From Methanoprimaticola sp047501175 (GTDB lineage: Archaea; Thermoplasmatota; Thermoplasmata; Methanomassiliicoccales; Methanomethylophilaceae), in assembly GCF_047501175.1 (NCBI RefSeq), contig NZ_JBEQWH010000002.1, forward strand, positions 1 to 64,000: 64,000 nucleotides of DNA. Direction: 5' to 3'. Below are positions 53,477 to 63,162 of the stretch, one piece after another. Position 1 is the stretch's first letter; each line of letters begins with the position of its first letter. The notes below the pieces were generated by a model, which saw only the letters and a program-made list of their open reading frames with translations, did no database searches and was not told where the DNA came from. The position numbers were made by a program, and so were the translations under genes.

Positions 53477-56398
53477 TCACTCATCCAGCAGGTTCTCCCT
53501 GGCCCTGGGTATGACGATCTCCTCGATCCGCTCCATCGTCAGGGGGTCGAACTCCACGGTCCTTCCCTGGGAGACGTAGTCTATGAAGCAGCGAACGGGA
53601 AGACCCTTGTAGTACTGTCTGGCCGTCTCGGCGTACACAGACAGTTGCAGCTCATACTCCCTCTGGAAGCGGTCCGTGAGGTCCGTCTTGTAGTCATGTA
53701 TCTCGACGCGGTCATCGAACAGGAGCAGCAGGTCTATGGTCCCCCTGAGAGCGAATCCCGCGCTCTCCACCGGGAGTCTGCATTCGACCTCGGAGAACGA
53801 CTTGAGGAAGCCGTCCATGCCCTTGCGGCTCAGGACGTTCCTGAGTATGTACTCCGACTCGACGGGATACCTGCCGGAAGGTGCCAATCCGCGCTCGAGG
53901 TACTGGGCCTCGAGGTGGACCGCCGTCCCGTACTCCTTGCCCTTACCTCCGATCTCGTCCGCGTCGGACATCCCGCCCATCCCGTCCTCGAACTCCAGGC
54001 GCATGACGCTGTGTACCCCCATGACGGGTTTGCGCTTCTCATACCCTGACACGTCCGGCCTCTGGATGAGCTCCTTGGCATGATCGCACCCGTCCAGTTC
54101 GACATCCCTGATGGTGCAGTAGTTCTCTCCCGAGAGACCCTTCATGAACAGCGAAGGGTCGCCGGATATCATGGTCACGTACTGCTTTGCGCGGGAGACG
54201 GCCACGAACATCAGCCTGCGCTCCTCGTCATAGTCCCTGACGCGGGTGGCCCTGACCATCCTCGTCCTCCAGGACTTGGCGATCTTCGAGTAGTCCCCGT
54301 ACTCCCCGATGGTCCTGCCGCACCTTATCCCGCGTACCGGGTCGAAGGTGATCGCATCGCGGTCCCCCTGGGTGGAGGGCATGGTATGGGCGTCCAGATA
54401 TGGTATTATGACGATGGGGAACTCGAGGCCCTTGGACTTGTGCATCGTCATGATCCTGACGGCATCAGAGCCCAGGTCCATGTCCACGGGATAGGATGTC
54501 TTCGAGGAGATGTCCTCCTCTATCATGGATATCAGGTCGGATATCGTGAGCAGGGAGTTCCTGTGCGCGGACGACAGTATCGTGATGATGGTCTGTGTGA
54601 TGTCGTTGTCCAGCCCGTACCATCCGAATATCGATGACAGCAGCTCCGTAACCCTGCGTCTCTTCGCGTACAGCTCCTTCCTCTGTGCGTGTATCTGGCG
54701 GGGGACGCGCTTGCTGTCCTGGGCCTTCCGACATTCCACCATGGAGTATCCCATGTCCACCATGATCGGCACGAACCCCCAGGGGTCCTGCTCGTTGTTG
54801 AGGTATCTGAGCCATGCCAGTGCGAGCTTCCCCTCGCGCGTGGACATGACCTCCACATCGCCCTGCATGAATGCGGGGATGCCCTGGCCGTTCAGCGTCT
54901 CCAGCACCATCCTGCAGGAGCTGGTCTTCCTGCAGAGGACCGCTATGTCGCCGAATCCGACCGGATGCTCCTCTCCTGTCCCGGTATCGACGATGCGATA
55001 GTCCCCTGACCCGATGTAGTCGCGGACGACCTTTGCGACCGTCTCCGCCTCGGACTCCTTGCCATCGCATCTCACATACCATATCCCGGTGTTCCTTCCA
55101 AGCACGTCCTGGTGCTTGGCACTCAGACGTGCGAGGTTCCTTTCGACCTCGTCCGGATCGATGGGATCGTCCGTCTTCCCCTTCAGCTTCATGCACTCGA
55201 ACGATGTGTCGATGATCAGCTGGGACGACCTGTAGTTCTCCCTCAAGGCGAGTTTCTTCACATCAGGGATGCTGAACTGCACACGCTTCTGATCGTCGTT
55301 CAACTGTCTTCTGAGGGTCTCGGCCCTGTTCCTGAAGTCCAGGATGTTCTCCACCGAGACGAACCTGAACCCGTAAATCCCCTGCTTCCAGTCCCCGACC
55401 ACGCAGAGGTTGGGCTCCTTCAGTATCATCAGGGTCATCATAAGCTGACTGGCGTTGGTGTCCTGGAACTCGTCGATGATTATGTACCTGAACGAGTTCA
55501 TCGCACGGACCCCGCTGTTCGAATACAGCACGGAGAATGCCAGCATCGCCGTAACACCGAACGTGAGACGGTCGTCGGAGATGCATCTGCGGATGTAGTG
55601 CCAATAGATGTCGTGGATGAACCTAAGGAGGTCGGACCTGTCCTCGTCGGCGGATTCGGACAGGGTCCTGTCGTCGTATGCGGGAGCATCCCTGTCCTCC
55701 GGGAACACATCGTACTCGTTCTGGTCGAAGCCGCTCATGAACGACTTCGCTAGTTTGGACATCCCCCTGGTATTGAGGTCGTCGTTGAGCATGCGAAGGT
55801 CATGGAGAACCTGCTGGGTGTCGCCCGTCAGCTCCTTCCCGTTGTCCCCTCCGAACCATCCGGTGCCCCTGATCGGGAATATGCCCCTGGCCATGAGCCT
55901 GTTCACGATGCTGTAGAACTCCTTCGGCATCTGACTCGCTATGACCGCCCATCTGCCGTAGTCCTCCCCACGGGAGTCTAGAAAGTTGTCCAGGAAGGAG
56001 TTGAAGTACGCCCTGTTCAGCGTCTCGTTCTCCACCATGGCCGCGGCGTGGGTCAGCTTCTCCTCTATGCTGAATAGCGATCCCGTCTCCTCGGGGGACT
56101 CCATGACCACGGAGAGGCAGAACGCGTCGAACGTCTTCACATGGATGAACTTGGACTCCTCGCGCATCCCCTTCTCCGTGAGCCTGGACCTTATGCGGTC
56201 CTCCATCTCCGATGCGGCATTCTTCGTGAACGTCAGCATGAGGATGTCGCTGGGGGACACGTCCTCCCTAGATACCAGGTTGACATAGCGCTGGACGATG
56301 GTGTGGGTCTTCCCCGTCCCGGGCCCTGCATCCACGACGACCATCCCATCCAGCGTCTCGGCGATCTCCCTCTGGGAAGGGTTCAGTCCGTCACTCAT
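53477..56398 (-). CDS. addA: AddA-like UvrD/RecB helicase-nuclease
   Basis: 973 aa. SF1A helicase: Walker A GPGTGKT (25-31), motif II IIIDEFQDTN (near 307), motif III VVGDWKQGIYGFR, motif VI VAVSRAKQYV. C-terminal RecB-type nuclease: GTIDLLLLFDDRVEIHDYKTD, then ELQLSVYAE (D, D-x-K, Q-x-x-x-Y). This domain order is that of AddA, which resects double-strand breaks. It overlaps its AddB-like partner by 8 nt. Such AddAB pairs are bacterial in origin and uncommon in archaea, which use HerA-NurA. Confidence 0.88.
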   Translation of the reverse strand: MSDGLNPSQREIAETLDGMVVVDAGPGTGKTHTIVQRYVNLVSREDVSPSDILMLTFTKNAASEMEDRIRSRLTEKGMREESKFIHVKTFDAFCLSVVMESPEETGSLFSIEEKLTHAAAMVENETLNRAYFNSFLDNFLDSRGEDYGRWAVIASQMPKEFYSIVNRLMARGIFPIRGTGWFGGDNGKELTGDTQQVLHDLRMLNDDLNTRGMSKLAKSFMSGFDQNEYDVFPEDRDAPAYDDRTLSESADEDRSDLLRFIHDIYWHYIRRCISDDRLTFGVTAMLAFSVLYSNSGVRAMNSFRYIIIDEFQDTNASQLMMTLMILKEPNLCVVGDWKQGIYGFRFVSVENILDFRNRAETLRRQLNDDQKRVQFSIPDVKKLALRENYRSSQLIIDTSFECMKLKGKTDDPIDPDEVERNLARLSAKHQDVLGRNTGIWYVRCDGKESEAETVAKVVRDYIGSGDYRIVDTGTGEEHPVGFGDIAVLCRKTSSCRMVLETLNGQGIPAFMQGDVEVMSTREGKLALAWLRYLNNEQDPWGFVPIMVDMGYSMVECRKAQDSKRVPRQIHAQRKELYAKRRRVTELLSSIFGWYGLDNDITQTIITILSSAHRNSLLTISDLISMIEEDISSKTSYPVDMDLGSDAVRIMTMHKSKGLEFPIVIIPYLDAHTMPSTQGDRDAITFDPVRGIRCGRTIGEYGDYSKIAKSWRTRMVRATRVRDYDEERRLMFVAVSRAKQYVTMISGDPSLFMKGLSGENYCTIRDVELDGCDHAKELIQRPDVSGYEKRKPVMGVHSVMRLEFEDGMGGMSDADEIGGKGKEYGTAVHLEAQYLERGLAPSGRYPVESEYILRNVLSRKGMDGFLKSFSEVECRLPVESAGFALRGTIDLLLLFDDRVEIHDYKTDLTDRFQREYELQLSVYAETARQYYKGLPVRCFIDYVSQGRTVEFDPLTMERIEEIVIPRARENLLDE

Positions 56399-59069
56399 CG
56401 TGACCGCCCCCCTCTCCCGAGTCGTTCTTCGCCGGGATGCTCATGCACGCCTGGTAGTACTGGCAATCGGCGCAGTCGACCGCCCCTCTGGGCTCTGCGG
56501 GATATCCCGTGTAGGCCTGGCCCATGGCGGTGTCATGCAGTGCGTCGAGCTGTTCCAGGAAGCTCCGGAACGTGTCCGGTAGGATGACTACCTCTGACCC
56601 GATGGATGGCATGCGGTCAGTCGCAAGGTCCGCCAGTTTCCTAAGCGAGTGGGATGCCAGGTCACGGTTCGTCTTGCCGCTCTTCTTGCCCATGACGGCC
56701 AGGACCCTGTCGATCGCATCGTCGTCCTCGCTCCAACTGTCCGGATCTGATGGCATCCTGTCGTCGAGGATCCCCAGGATGCCGCGGGCATACGGCTTCG
56801 CATCCTTTTTCAAGGACGATTCCAGCATCCGGACGGCCTCTTCGGACCTCATGAACGCCTCCCTGTCCGCGGACGACAGCACAATCGTGCGGACGTTGTT
56901 CCTGATATCATAGTCCTCGGACACGGAGATCACGTCGTTCTCGGTGGCATAGAACTGGTAGAACGTAGTCGCGGGATCCTCGAGGTCCCCGGCGAGCGCT
57001 AGGTAGATGATAGGCTGGAACTCCGGATATCTGGCTATCTGATCCAGGCTCATCCCGCTCACTATATCCTTGGGTGTCTTCTTCCTCCCCGTCTTGTAGT
57101 CTATTATGGCGCCGTTGTGGTGCAGATCGAAGTATCCGTGTATGGGATGGCCGGCGGAATGATGGTCCACCTCGCAGATGTCGCTGGTCATCTCCAGTCC
57201 GAGCTGCAGCATGAACCTGTTCGGATTCGGCTTCGCCTTGTTGGATACGTTGAGCTCGGCCACGGGATCCAGGAGGTCGATGTACCTCATGGTGTTGACC
57301 ATCGCCATGCGGATCCTCTTGGAGTCGAGGTCCTCCATCAGCGGCGTGGAGAGTCCGGCATAGCGGTCCGAGATCATGTTTACGAAGGAGTCTACCCCTC
57401 TCTCACGGACCACTTCCGGGTAGCACACGTACAGTTCCGCGAACTCGTGTATCAGGTTGCCGAACTCGCTGGTGTCCTTGTCCGGGGACGGGAGAAGGAA
57501 GTTGAACATGTACTTGCGGGGGCATGCGACGTACGCGTTGAACGACGACTTGGAGAACTCCTCGTCGAACTCCTTGGAGTTGTCCAGTTCCAGCGATCCC
57601 TTGTCCGGGATGAACTCCTCCGAGGACGTGGCCCATCTCCCTCTGACCAGGGATTCGGCGAGGTCTGAGAAGCTTGAGCTTCCCCCTCCGTCCATCAGGT
57701 CGAAGGTGGAGCACGGTCTGGCAGGCCCTCCGTTCTTGAACGAGTTCACGCAATATATGCGCCTCTGGCCCTGTTGGAGCAGCGCCTGCAGACGGATTGC
57801 GTTCTTCTCGGCCTCCGTCTCTGGGTCCAGGTGCCTCTTCCCCACGACCGGGACGTTCCACTCCTGCTCCATGCCGAGGTATATCATCACGGGCCTGTCG
57901 ACGAAGACGGAGTTCTTGCTGTCTGTGAGAAGGACCCCTTTCCTCTCGTTGTCGGGGATCTGCTCGTTGTGCTTCAGGTTCTGGATGTTCTCCACGGCGA
58001 ACCTTATCTCGGACAATCTGTCCGGAGTGACGATGACATCGGACATCTGGAGCTCTTCCAGCAGAAGTCCAACCTGCGGACGTGCGGATGCGTCGCAGAC
58101 GGAGTTCTTGACATCGTTGAATGTCATCCCCTTCTCGAAGATGTCCCTCATAGTGGTCCACAGCTCGAACGCCCTGTCCATCATGTCATCCTCGGTCTGC
58201 CTGTGAAGGAGATACTCCTCGCGGTTCCTCTTGAAGAACCCGTTGTAGTTGGAGAACAGCTCCTTGACATCCTTGACACGGAGGGTGTTGAAGCTCATGG
58301 ACAGGGACAGGAAGCTGATGTAATCCCTGATCTGGGCGAGGTCCTTGACGTTCAGGGAGTTGATGAAGGGAATCCCGCGACGGTACAGGGCGGCCCTGAC
58401 GGCATCGGCTATCGCCCCGCCGGCGTTCAGGACTATCGCGAAGTCCTCCGGGTCCCCGTTGGCGACGATGTCCGCGGCGTTCTCTGCCAGCTGGCGGTCG
58501 TTCCCCACCTCGTATATCGTGTCTATGCGGAACTCATCGTCCGAGAAGATGTCCACGAACTCGACGTCGATGTGGTTGGGGACCACGTGCTTGTCCAGGT
58601 CGTCGAACAGTTCTACGCCGACGATCGCCACTCCGCCGGGGATCTCGTAGAACCAGGAGACACGCTTGTCATCAGGCTCGAACTCCGACATGGCCCTCTC
58701 CAGGGTCGGCATCCGCCTGTACGATTCGTATATCCTCCTGGCGTTCTTCGTGTTGATGTACGCCCTCACGTCGGCGGTGTGCGTCCTGATGTCCCTGATG
58801 TTGAGGATCTCGCTGTACACGTGCCTCAGCCCGAGCCCGGTCTCCTTGGACACCGCGGCGATCAGCTCCATCTCCGACATGAACGGCCTTCCGAGTATGG
58901 CGGGCCCCAGCTCCATCGCGATGTGCCGGGGGGTGTAGGCCAGCTTACCTATCCTGGCCGTCCGGATCCTGGCGTTTATGGCGGTCTCCAGCGGTGCATC
59001 GTTGGTGATTACCAGACCGAAGTCCTTCACCTCCTCGTACAGTTCGTCGATGGTCTTGAGCCGCCTCAT
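56391..59069 (-). CDS. addB: AddB-like PD-(D/E)xK nuclease with Fe-S cluster
   Basis: 892 aa from MRRLKTIDELYEEV. The C-terminal nuclease reads GYFDLHHNGAIIDYKTG (D, D-x-K). Four Cys match the AddB iron-sulfur staple: one in YVACPRKYMF and three in CADCQYYQAC. No Walker A at the N-terminus, as in degenerate AddB helicase domains. ATG 59069 is set because GGGAGG lies 9 nt before it; upstream in-frame ATGs lie in the promoter. Forms one unit with addA. Confidence 0.85.
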   Translation of the reverse strand: MRRLKTIDELYEEVKDFGLVITNDAPLETAINARIRTARIGKLAYTPRHIAMELGPAILGRPFMSEMELIAAVSKETGLGLRHVYSEILNIRDIRTHTADVRAYINTKNARRIYESYRRMPTLERAMSEFEPDDKRVSWFYEIPGGVAIVGVELFDDLDKHVVPNHIDVEFVDIFSDDEFRIDTIYEVGNDRQLAENAADIVANGDPEDFAIVLNAGGAIADAVRAALYRRGIPFINSLNVKDLAQIRDYISFLSLSMSFNTLRVKDVKELFSNYNGFFKRNREEYLLHRQTEDDMMDRAFELWTTMRDIFEKGMTFNDVKNSVCDASARPQVGLLLEELQMSDVIVTPDRLSEIRFAVENIQNLKHNEQIPDNERKGVLLTDSKNSVFVDRPVMIYLGMEQEWNVPVVGKRHLDPETEAEKNAIRLQALLQQGQRRIYCVNSFKNGGPARPCSTFDLMDGGGSSSFSDLAESLVRGRWATSSEEFIPDKGSLELDNSKEFDEEFSKSSFNAYVACPRKYMFNFLLPSPDKDTSEFGNLIHEFAELYVCYPEVVRERGVDSFVNMISDRYAGLSTPLMEDLDSKRIRMAMVNTMRYIDLLDPVAELNVSNKAKPNPNRFMLQLGLEMTSDICEVDHHSAGHPIHGYFDLHHNGAIIDYKTGRKKTPKDIVSGMSLDQIARYPEFQPIIYLALAGDLEDPATTFYQFYATENDVISVSEDYDIRNNVRTIVLSSADREAFMRSEEAVRMLESSLKKDAKPYARGILGILDDRMPSDPDSWSEDDDAIDRVLAVMGKKSGKTNRDLASHSLRKLADLATDRMPSIGSEVVILPDTFRSFLEQLDALHDTAMGQAYTGYPAEPRGAVDCADCQYYQACMSIPAKNDSGEGGGHDE

Positions 59070-59231
59070 GTTAACATCCTCCCGTATGGCCTCATGGCTT
59101 ATGATTCCAATCCCGTCCATGCATCGGTAGGATAAGAACACCTGTCTGTTATCTCAGTAATGTCTGTAATGTGTCCCCATTTGCGTATTGACAATATAAA
59201 CAGAAATATCGGTGACCGTGCATGCAGTCCC

Positions 59232-59888
59232 ATGGACGACGTGTACGTGGTGGAGGTGGCATCGACCGGTCCCGCCGGCATCCCGAAGGACGAGGTCGCC
59301 GAGATCGCCGTATGCCGTGTGTTCTCGGACGGGTCGGACTTCGACACCGTCTACAACGACGGCGTCGCCCTGGACCCGAGGGACCTGGGCAAGGAGCCCC
59401 TGGATTTCATGCATGAGAACTTCGGGATCGAGCCAGAGGACCTCTACGGAGGATCGCCCAGGGAGAGGGTCACGTCCGACTTCCAGAAGGTGGTCTTCGG
59501 GAAGGAGTGCACGTCATACAACGTGGGTGCGGTGTTCGGGAGGTACCTCAGCTTCGAGCCGTGGGACTCCACCCGCAACCTGACGCTCCTGCCGTCCATC
59601 TCGGTTCGCATGCCGTCGGACCTGAGAGGGCCGCCCGACAGGGAGCACGTGCTCATCAAGGAGGCGTACGACAGGCTCTGTCCGGGAGACCCGGCGATGA
59701 TAGGCGGAGGAAGGAGGGCGATACATCTGGCGCAGATGTCCGCCTCCGTCCTCGCCGTCCTGAGAAGGGAGGGGCTGTTCCGATCGGAGCCCCATCTTCA
59801 TGACCGCGACGCCGAGGACGATGTCGGCGAGCGATATCAGGTACACGACCGCGTAGAGGATGTAGAACGGGACCGCTATCACCCATGA
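59232..59888 (+). CDS. degenerate DnaQ-like paralogue (catalytic residues lost)
   Basis: 218 aa. Aligns with the exonuclease at 50183: YVVEVASTGPAGIPKDEVAE against LVLDTETTGLEGAPKDVVVD, and TSYNVGAVFGRY against TSYNTGYDFGKF. The ExoI D-x-E is E-x-A, the ExoII D is V, and ExoIII H-x(4)-D is absent. The fold may persist but not the activity. A TATA box (AATATAAAC, about 59190-59198) supports transcription and start at 59232. Homology ends near 59780; the frame then runs on into the convergent gene to 59888. Confidence 0.7.
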   Translation: MDDVYVVEVASTGPAGIPKDEVAEIAVCRVFSDGSDFDTVYNDGVALDPRDLGKEPLDFMHENFGIEPEDLYGGSPRERVTSDFQKVVFGKECTSYNVGAVFGRYLSFEPWDSTRNLTLLPSISVRMPSDLRGPPDREHVLIKEAYDRLCPGDPAMIGGGRRAIHLAQMSASVLAVLRREGLFRSEPHLHDRDAEDDVGERYQVHDRVEDVERDRYHP

Positions 59889-60209
59889 TATGCCGGGCAC
59901 GATGAACGTGAGCGCCAGGGCGGCGGAGAACAGTAGCAGCCCCCCTAGGAGGAACATGGCCCCGCGCCTCCTCCCGAGATACAGCTGGCCGAGTCCCGTT
60001 ATCCCGAACAGCCCGAGGACCAGGTTCAGGAGTACCGCGACCTTGCGGTTCCCCTTGAACCCCCTCCCGCCATCACGGTCCCTCTTGGACTCGGGCTCGC
60101 TCCGTCTGGGGACGTTCTCCTCCAAGGGTATCTTCTTGAAGCACTTAGGACACGTAATGCTGTTCGATGGAACGAGCTCTCCGCAGTGTGGGCAGCGTCT
60201 GTCAGTCAT
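59514..60209 (-). CDS. zinc-ribbon TM2-like membrane protein
   Basis: 231 aa as an open frame. The N-terminal zinc ribbon CPHCGELVPSNSITCPKCF (6-24) is followed by a charged linker and three membrane helices with GLGQLYLGRRRGAMFLLGG, a TM2-like motif (G-x-G-x-x-Y-x-G). Function unknown. The last 80 or so residues are antisense to the exonuclease paralogue and probably not a conserved part; no stop occurs before 59514. 1 nt after the thioesterase gene. Confidence 0.7.
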   Translation of the reverse strand: MTDRRCPHCGELVPSNSITCPKCFKKIPLEENVPRRSEPESKRDRDGGRGFKGNRKVAVLLNLVLGLFGITGLGQLYLGRRRGAMFLLGGLLLFSAALALTFIVPGISWVIAVPFYILYAVVYLISLADIVLGVAVMKMGLRSEQPLPSQDGEDGGGHLRQMYRPPSSAYHRRVSRTEPVVRLLDEHVLPVGRPSQVRRHANRDGRQERQVAGGVPRLEAEVPPEHRTHVV

Positions 60210-60210
60210 A

Positions 60211-60642
60211 TCACTCAGTCCTCATGACGAAAGCGGTGTACGTGGCCGAGGCCAGAAGCTTTCCGTTCTCCCCGTATGCCCTCACATCATATATCTCCAG
60301 CGACCTGGAGCGGTTGACCGGGACGCAGACCGCGCGGATCCTCCCGAATGCGGGCCTGTAGAACGACATGAAGGAGCCCTGTCCCGTACAGGGATGGGTG
60401 AGGTTGCTGGCTATGCCGAACGCATGGTCCATCAGGCTGTAGATCGCCCCGCCATGGCCCCTGCCCATGCTGTTCATCAGCTCCGGCCTCAAGTCCAGGG
60501 AGCATTCCACCCTGTCCCTCTCGATCGACTCTATCTCGATCCCCAGGAATCTGGCGAATGGGGCCTCATACATCTCCACTGCCGTGTCTATGAAGCACTT
60601 CGTGTCATCTGACATTCTGTCCAGGATGTCCTGTCTGTCCAT
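60211..60642 (-). CDS. hotdog-fold thioesterase (PaaI-like)
   Basis: 143 aa. The core reads NSMGRGHGGAIYSLMDHAFG, the hotdog helix with N-x-x-G-x-x-H-G-G-x-x-x-x-x-x-D, the active site of PaaI-type acyl-CoA thioesterases. Substrate unknown. Co-directional with the following zinc-ribbon gene. Confidence 0.9.
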   Translation of the reverse strand: MDRQDILDRMSDDTKCFIDTAVEMYEAPFARFLGIEIESIERDRVECSLDLRPELMNSMGRGHGGAIYSLMDHAFGIASNLTHPCTGQGSFMSFYRPAFGRIRAVCVPVNRSRSLEIYDVRAYGENGKLLASATYTAFVMRTE

Positions 60643-60726
60643 GACGGTTCCAACGCGTCATGGTATTTGGGGATTGCAGGCATCCGTTCGAAGGTTCCTA
60701 ATACGCCACCGCCATAGCATCGGGGC

Positions 60727-62064
60727 ATGGGAGAGCCACTCTCGGTCACGCAGCTCAACACGCTGGTCAGGAACGTCCTGAATTCCAATCCTGGACTCTG
60801 CGACATCTGGGTGAACGGAGAGGTCTCCAACCTCAAGAGGGCGAGCTCCGGCCACTACTACTTCACTCTCAAGGACTCCGGGGCCGAGATCAGCTGCGCC
60901 ATGTTCGCTGGCGCCCGCTCCAGGATCGACTTCGAACCGAAGGAGAACATGAAGGTCTCCGTCTTCGGGAAGGTCGACATCTACGTCCAGAGGGGGAACT
61001 ACCAGTTCATAGTCCAGACGATGCGCCAGTCCGGGATCGGGGACCTCTATCAGCAGTTCGAGAAGCTGAAGAGGAAGCTCCAGGACGAGGGACTGTTCGA
61101 CCGTTCCCGCAAGCGTCCCATACCCCAGTATCCGAGGACCATCGGGGTGGTTACCTCAGAGACCGGCGCGGTCATACACGACATCATAACCACATCATCC
61201 TCAAGGTATCCGGCGGACATACTCCTGGCGCCGGCCCAGGTCCAGGGCGAGGGCGCGGCCAGGACAATCGTCGCCGGGATCGAGCTGCTGAACAGGGTCG
61301 GCGTCGATGTCATCATCGTCGGGAGGGGAGGCGGTTCCCTGGAGGACCTGTGGCCGTTCAACGAGGAGGTTGTCGCCCGCGCCATCGCCGCATCGGGGGT
61401 CCCCATCGTCTCCGCCGTCGGTCACGAGACCGATTTCACGATATCCGACATGGTCGCCGATGCCAGGGCCCCCACCCCTACCGGGGCCGCGGCGCTGATA
61501 CTCAGGGAGAAGGCCGAGATCCGCGCGGAGGTGGACAGGACCATGTCCGGGGCCGACCGCGCACTGGGCGCCGTCATAGAGAGGATGAGGGGGAGGTTCG
61601 AGGTCCTGGATGCGAGGCTGTCGCCGGAGTACGCGGCCAGGGACCTGGACATGAAGGGGATGCACCTGGACGGTCTGAAGAACCGCTCGGACCAGGCCCT
61701 GACGAGGGCCCTCGCCGACATGGGATCCAGATTCGCGCTGGCGGATGCCAGGCTGTCGCCCGCGAGCGCCATGAGGGACATCGAGCTGAAGAGGTCGAAC
61801 GTCGAGTCCGTCTCGGCGAGGGCGGTCGCAGGGTCCTCCGCCATCGTCGACAGGGACGCGTCGTCGCTTTCGGAACTGTCGGCACGCCTGTCGGCGCTGA
61901 ACCCCCTCCGCGTGATGGAGAGGGGCTACGGCATAGTCGTGAGGCCAGACGGGAGCGCGGTCACATCCGTATCAGGGATGCTGGTCGGAGAGAGGATAGA
62001 GATACGCCTGAGGGATGGTACAGCGAAGGCATCCGTCAGGGAGATAGAGGAGGCAAGGAAATGA
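60727..62064 (+). CDS. xseA: exodeoxyribonuclease VII large subunit
   Basis: 445 aa. N-terminal OB fold (CDIWVNGEVSNLKRASSGHY), then the central domain with VVTSETGAVIHDI and GRGGGSLEDLWPFNEE, and HETDFTISDMVAD, the conserved catalytic region; a long coiled C-terminus follows, ending in RVMERGYGIV. Degrades single-stranded DNA with XseB. Couples to xseB by ATGA. Confidence 0.96.
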   Translation: MGEPLSVTQLNTLVRNVLNSNPGLCDIWVNGEVSNLKRASSGHYYFTLKDSGAEISCAMFAGARSRIDFEPKENMKVSVFGKVDIYVQRGNYQFIVQTMRQSGIGDLYQQFEKLKRKLQDEGLFDRSRKRPIPQYPRTIGVVTSETGAVIHDIITTSSSRYPADILLAPAQVQGEGAARTIVAGIELLNRVGVDVIIVGRGGGSLEDLWPFNEEVVARAIAASGVPIVSAVGHETDFTISDMVADARAPTPTGAAALILREKAEIRAEVDRTMSGADRALGAVIERMRGRFEVLDARLSPEYAARDLDMKGMHLDGLKNRSDQALTRALADMGSRFALADARLSPASAMRDIELKRSNVESVSARAVAGSSAIVDRDASSLSELSARLSALNPLRVMERGYGIVVRPDGSAVTSVSGMLVGERIEIRLRDGTAKASVREIEEARK

Positions 62065-62312
62065 CAGACATGGATGTGTTCAGGGAGGAGGTCGCCGGTA
62101 TGACCTTCGAGGCCAGCATGGAGAAGCTCGAGGGGCTCGTCAGGGAGCTCGAGGAGGGCGGCACGGACCTCGACAGGAGCCTGGAGATCTACGAGATGGC
62201 GGTCGTGCTCAGGAACCACTGCAAGTCGATATTGGACGACGGGCAGAGGCGCATACAGAAGATAATGGAGACCGCGGAGGGCACGGTCACCGAGGACCTC
62301 GACGTCAGCTGA
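62061..62312 (+). CDS. xseB: exodeoxyribonuclease VII small subunit
   Basis: 83 aa. MTFEASMEKLEGLVRELEEG and DLDRSLEIYEMAVVLRNHC are the family helical pair. Starts at ATG 62061, overlapping the xseA stop. Its 3' end overlaps the convergent DUF4435 gene by 8 nt. Confidence 0.95.
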   Translation: MTDMDVFREEVAGMTFEASMEKLEGLVRELEEGGTDLDRSLEIYEMAVVLRNHCKSILDDGQRRIQKIMETAEGTVTEDLDVS

Positions 62313-63162
62313 GGTCCCACAGAGACAGATTCCTCATCTCCGCGAAGGCCTGGGTGTCACGATACAGATCGGTCTTCCTGAAGTCCTCGTCGGAGAACGC
62401 AAGGCGGAGGGCGCCTCCCAGCGACCCTTCGTCGAGGTCCGCCGCATTGAACGAGCCGAAGGTCTTCCTCAGCCCGATCAGCAGTATCTCTATGGTATCG
62501 TGACCGCGGGCGGCCTTCCAGAGGTCGTCCAGGCGTTCGGCCTCCTGACTCAGCGTGCTGACGAGCTCCCTCCTACCGACCCTCACCGAGCGGGAGTTGT
62601 CGAGCACCTCCGAGACCATCTCGTTAGCGTCCAGGCCCAGTGTCCTGGGGTTGATGAACCTGTGGAAGTCGAGGTTCTTGAAGCTCAGGTTGAGGCCCCT
62701 CTCCCTCGATATGTACATGAAGAGGCCTATCGGGTAGCTGGATGAGACTATCGCGTCGCGTATCGGCCCGACCGTCTCCTCGAACCTCTCCCTCTTCTCG
62801 ATGTCGCAATACTCGTCCAACACATCATCGAGGGCATTGCTGCGGATGGCCATCATCTCCATGTCCCTGCAATCGGTGTGGAACAGCGGGGGCTTCGCGT
62901 CGCGTCCCCGGATCCTCTCGAGGTCCGGGTCCACGATGCCGATGGTCCTCCCGTCCCCTCTGCGGGACGTCATCTCGCGGACTATGCCGCGGACGTTGTC
63001 CTTGGAATGGGCTATGCGGATCCTCGTGCCGTCGGCGTCCGCGAACTTTCCGAACAGCCTGCAGTCCGTTATGCCCTCGACGATCAGGAACGTCCCGTCA
63101 TAGACGGTGCGCTCCATGGAGAGCTCGTTGCATATGTCCTCGGCCGTCAGATGTTCACGCAT
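62305..63162 (-). CDS. DUF4435 (TOPRIM-like) protein, AriB-like
   Basis: 285 aa. TOPRIM-type acidic residues: E in FLIVEGITDCRLF near residue 29 and D-x-D in IGIVDPDLERI. The mid-part HTDCRDMEMMAIRS matches DUF4435. In PARIS anti-phage systems the nuclease AriB has this domain and follows an AAA15 ATPase (AriA). Here it overlaps the end of such an ATPase gene by 8 nt. Assignment as AriB is inference from the pair. Confidence 0.75.
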   Translation of the reverse strand: MREHLTAEDICNELSMERTVYDGTFLIVEGITDCRLFGKFADADGTRIRIAHSKDNVRGIVREMTSRRGDGRTIGIVDPDLERIRGRDAKPPLFHTDCRDMEMMAIRSNALDDVLDEYCDIEKRERFEETVGPIRDAIVSSSYPIGLFMYISRERGLNLSFKNLDFHRFINPRTLGLDANEMVSEVLDNSRSVRVGRRELVSTLSQEAERLDDLWKAARGHDTIEILLIGLRKTFGSFNAADLDEGSLGGALRLAFSDEDFRKTDLYRDTQAFAEMRNLSLWDLS

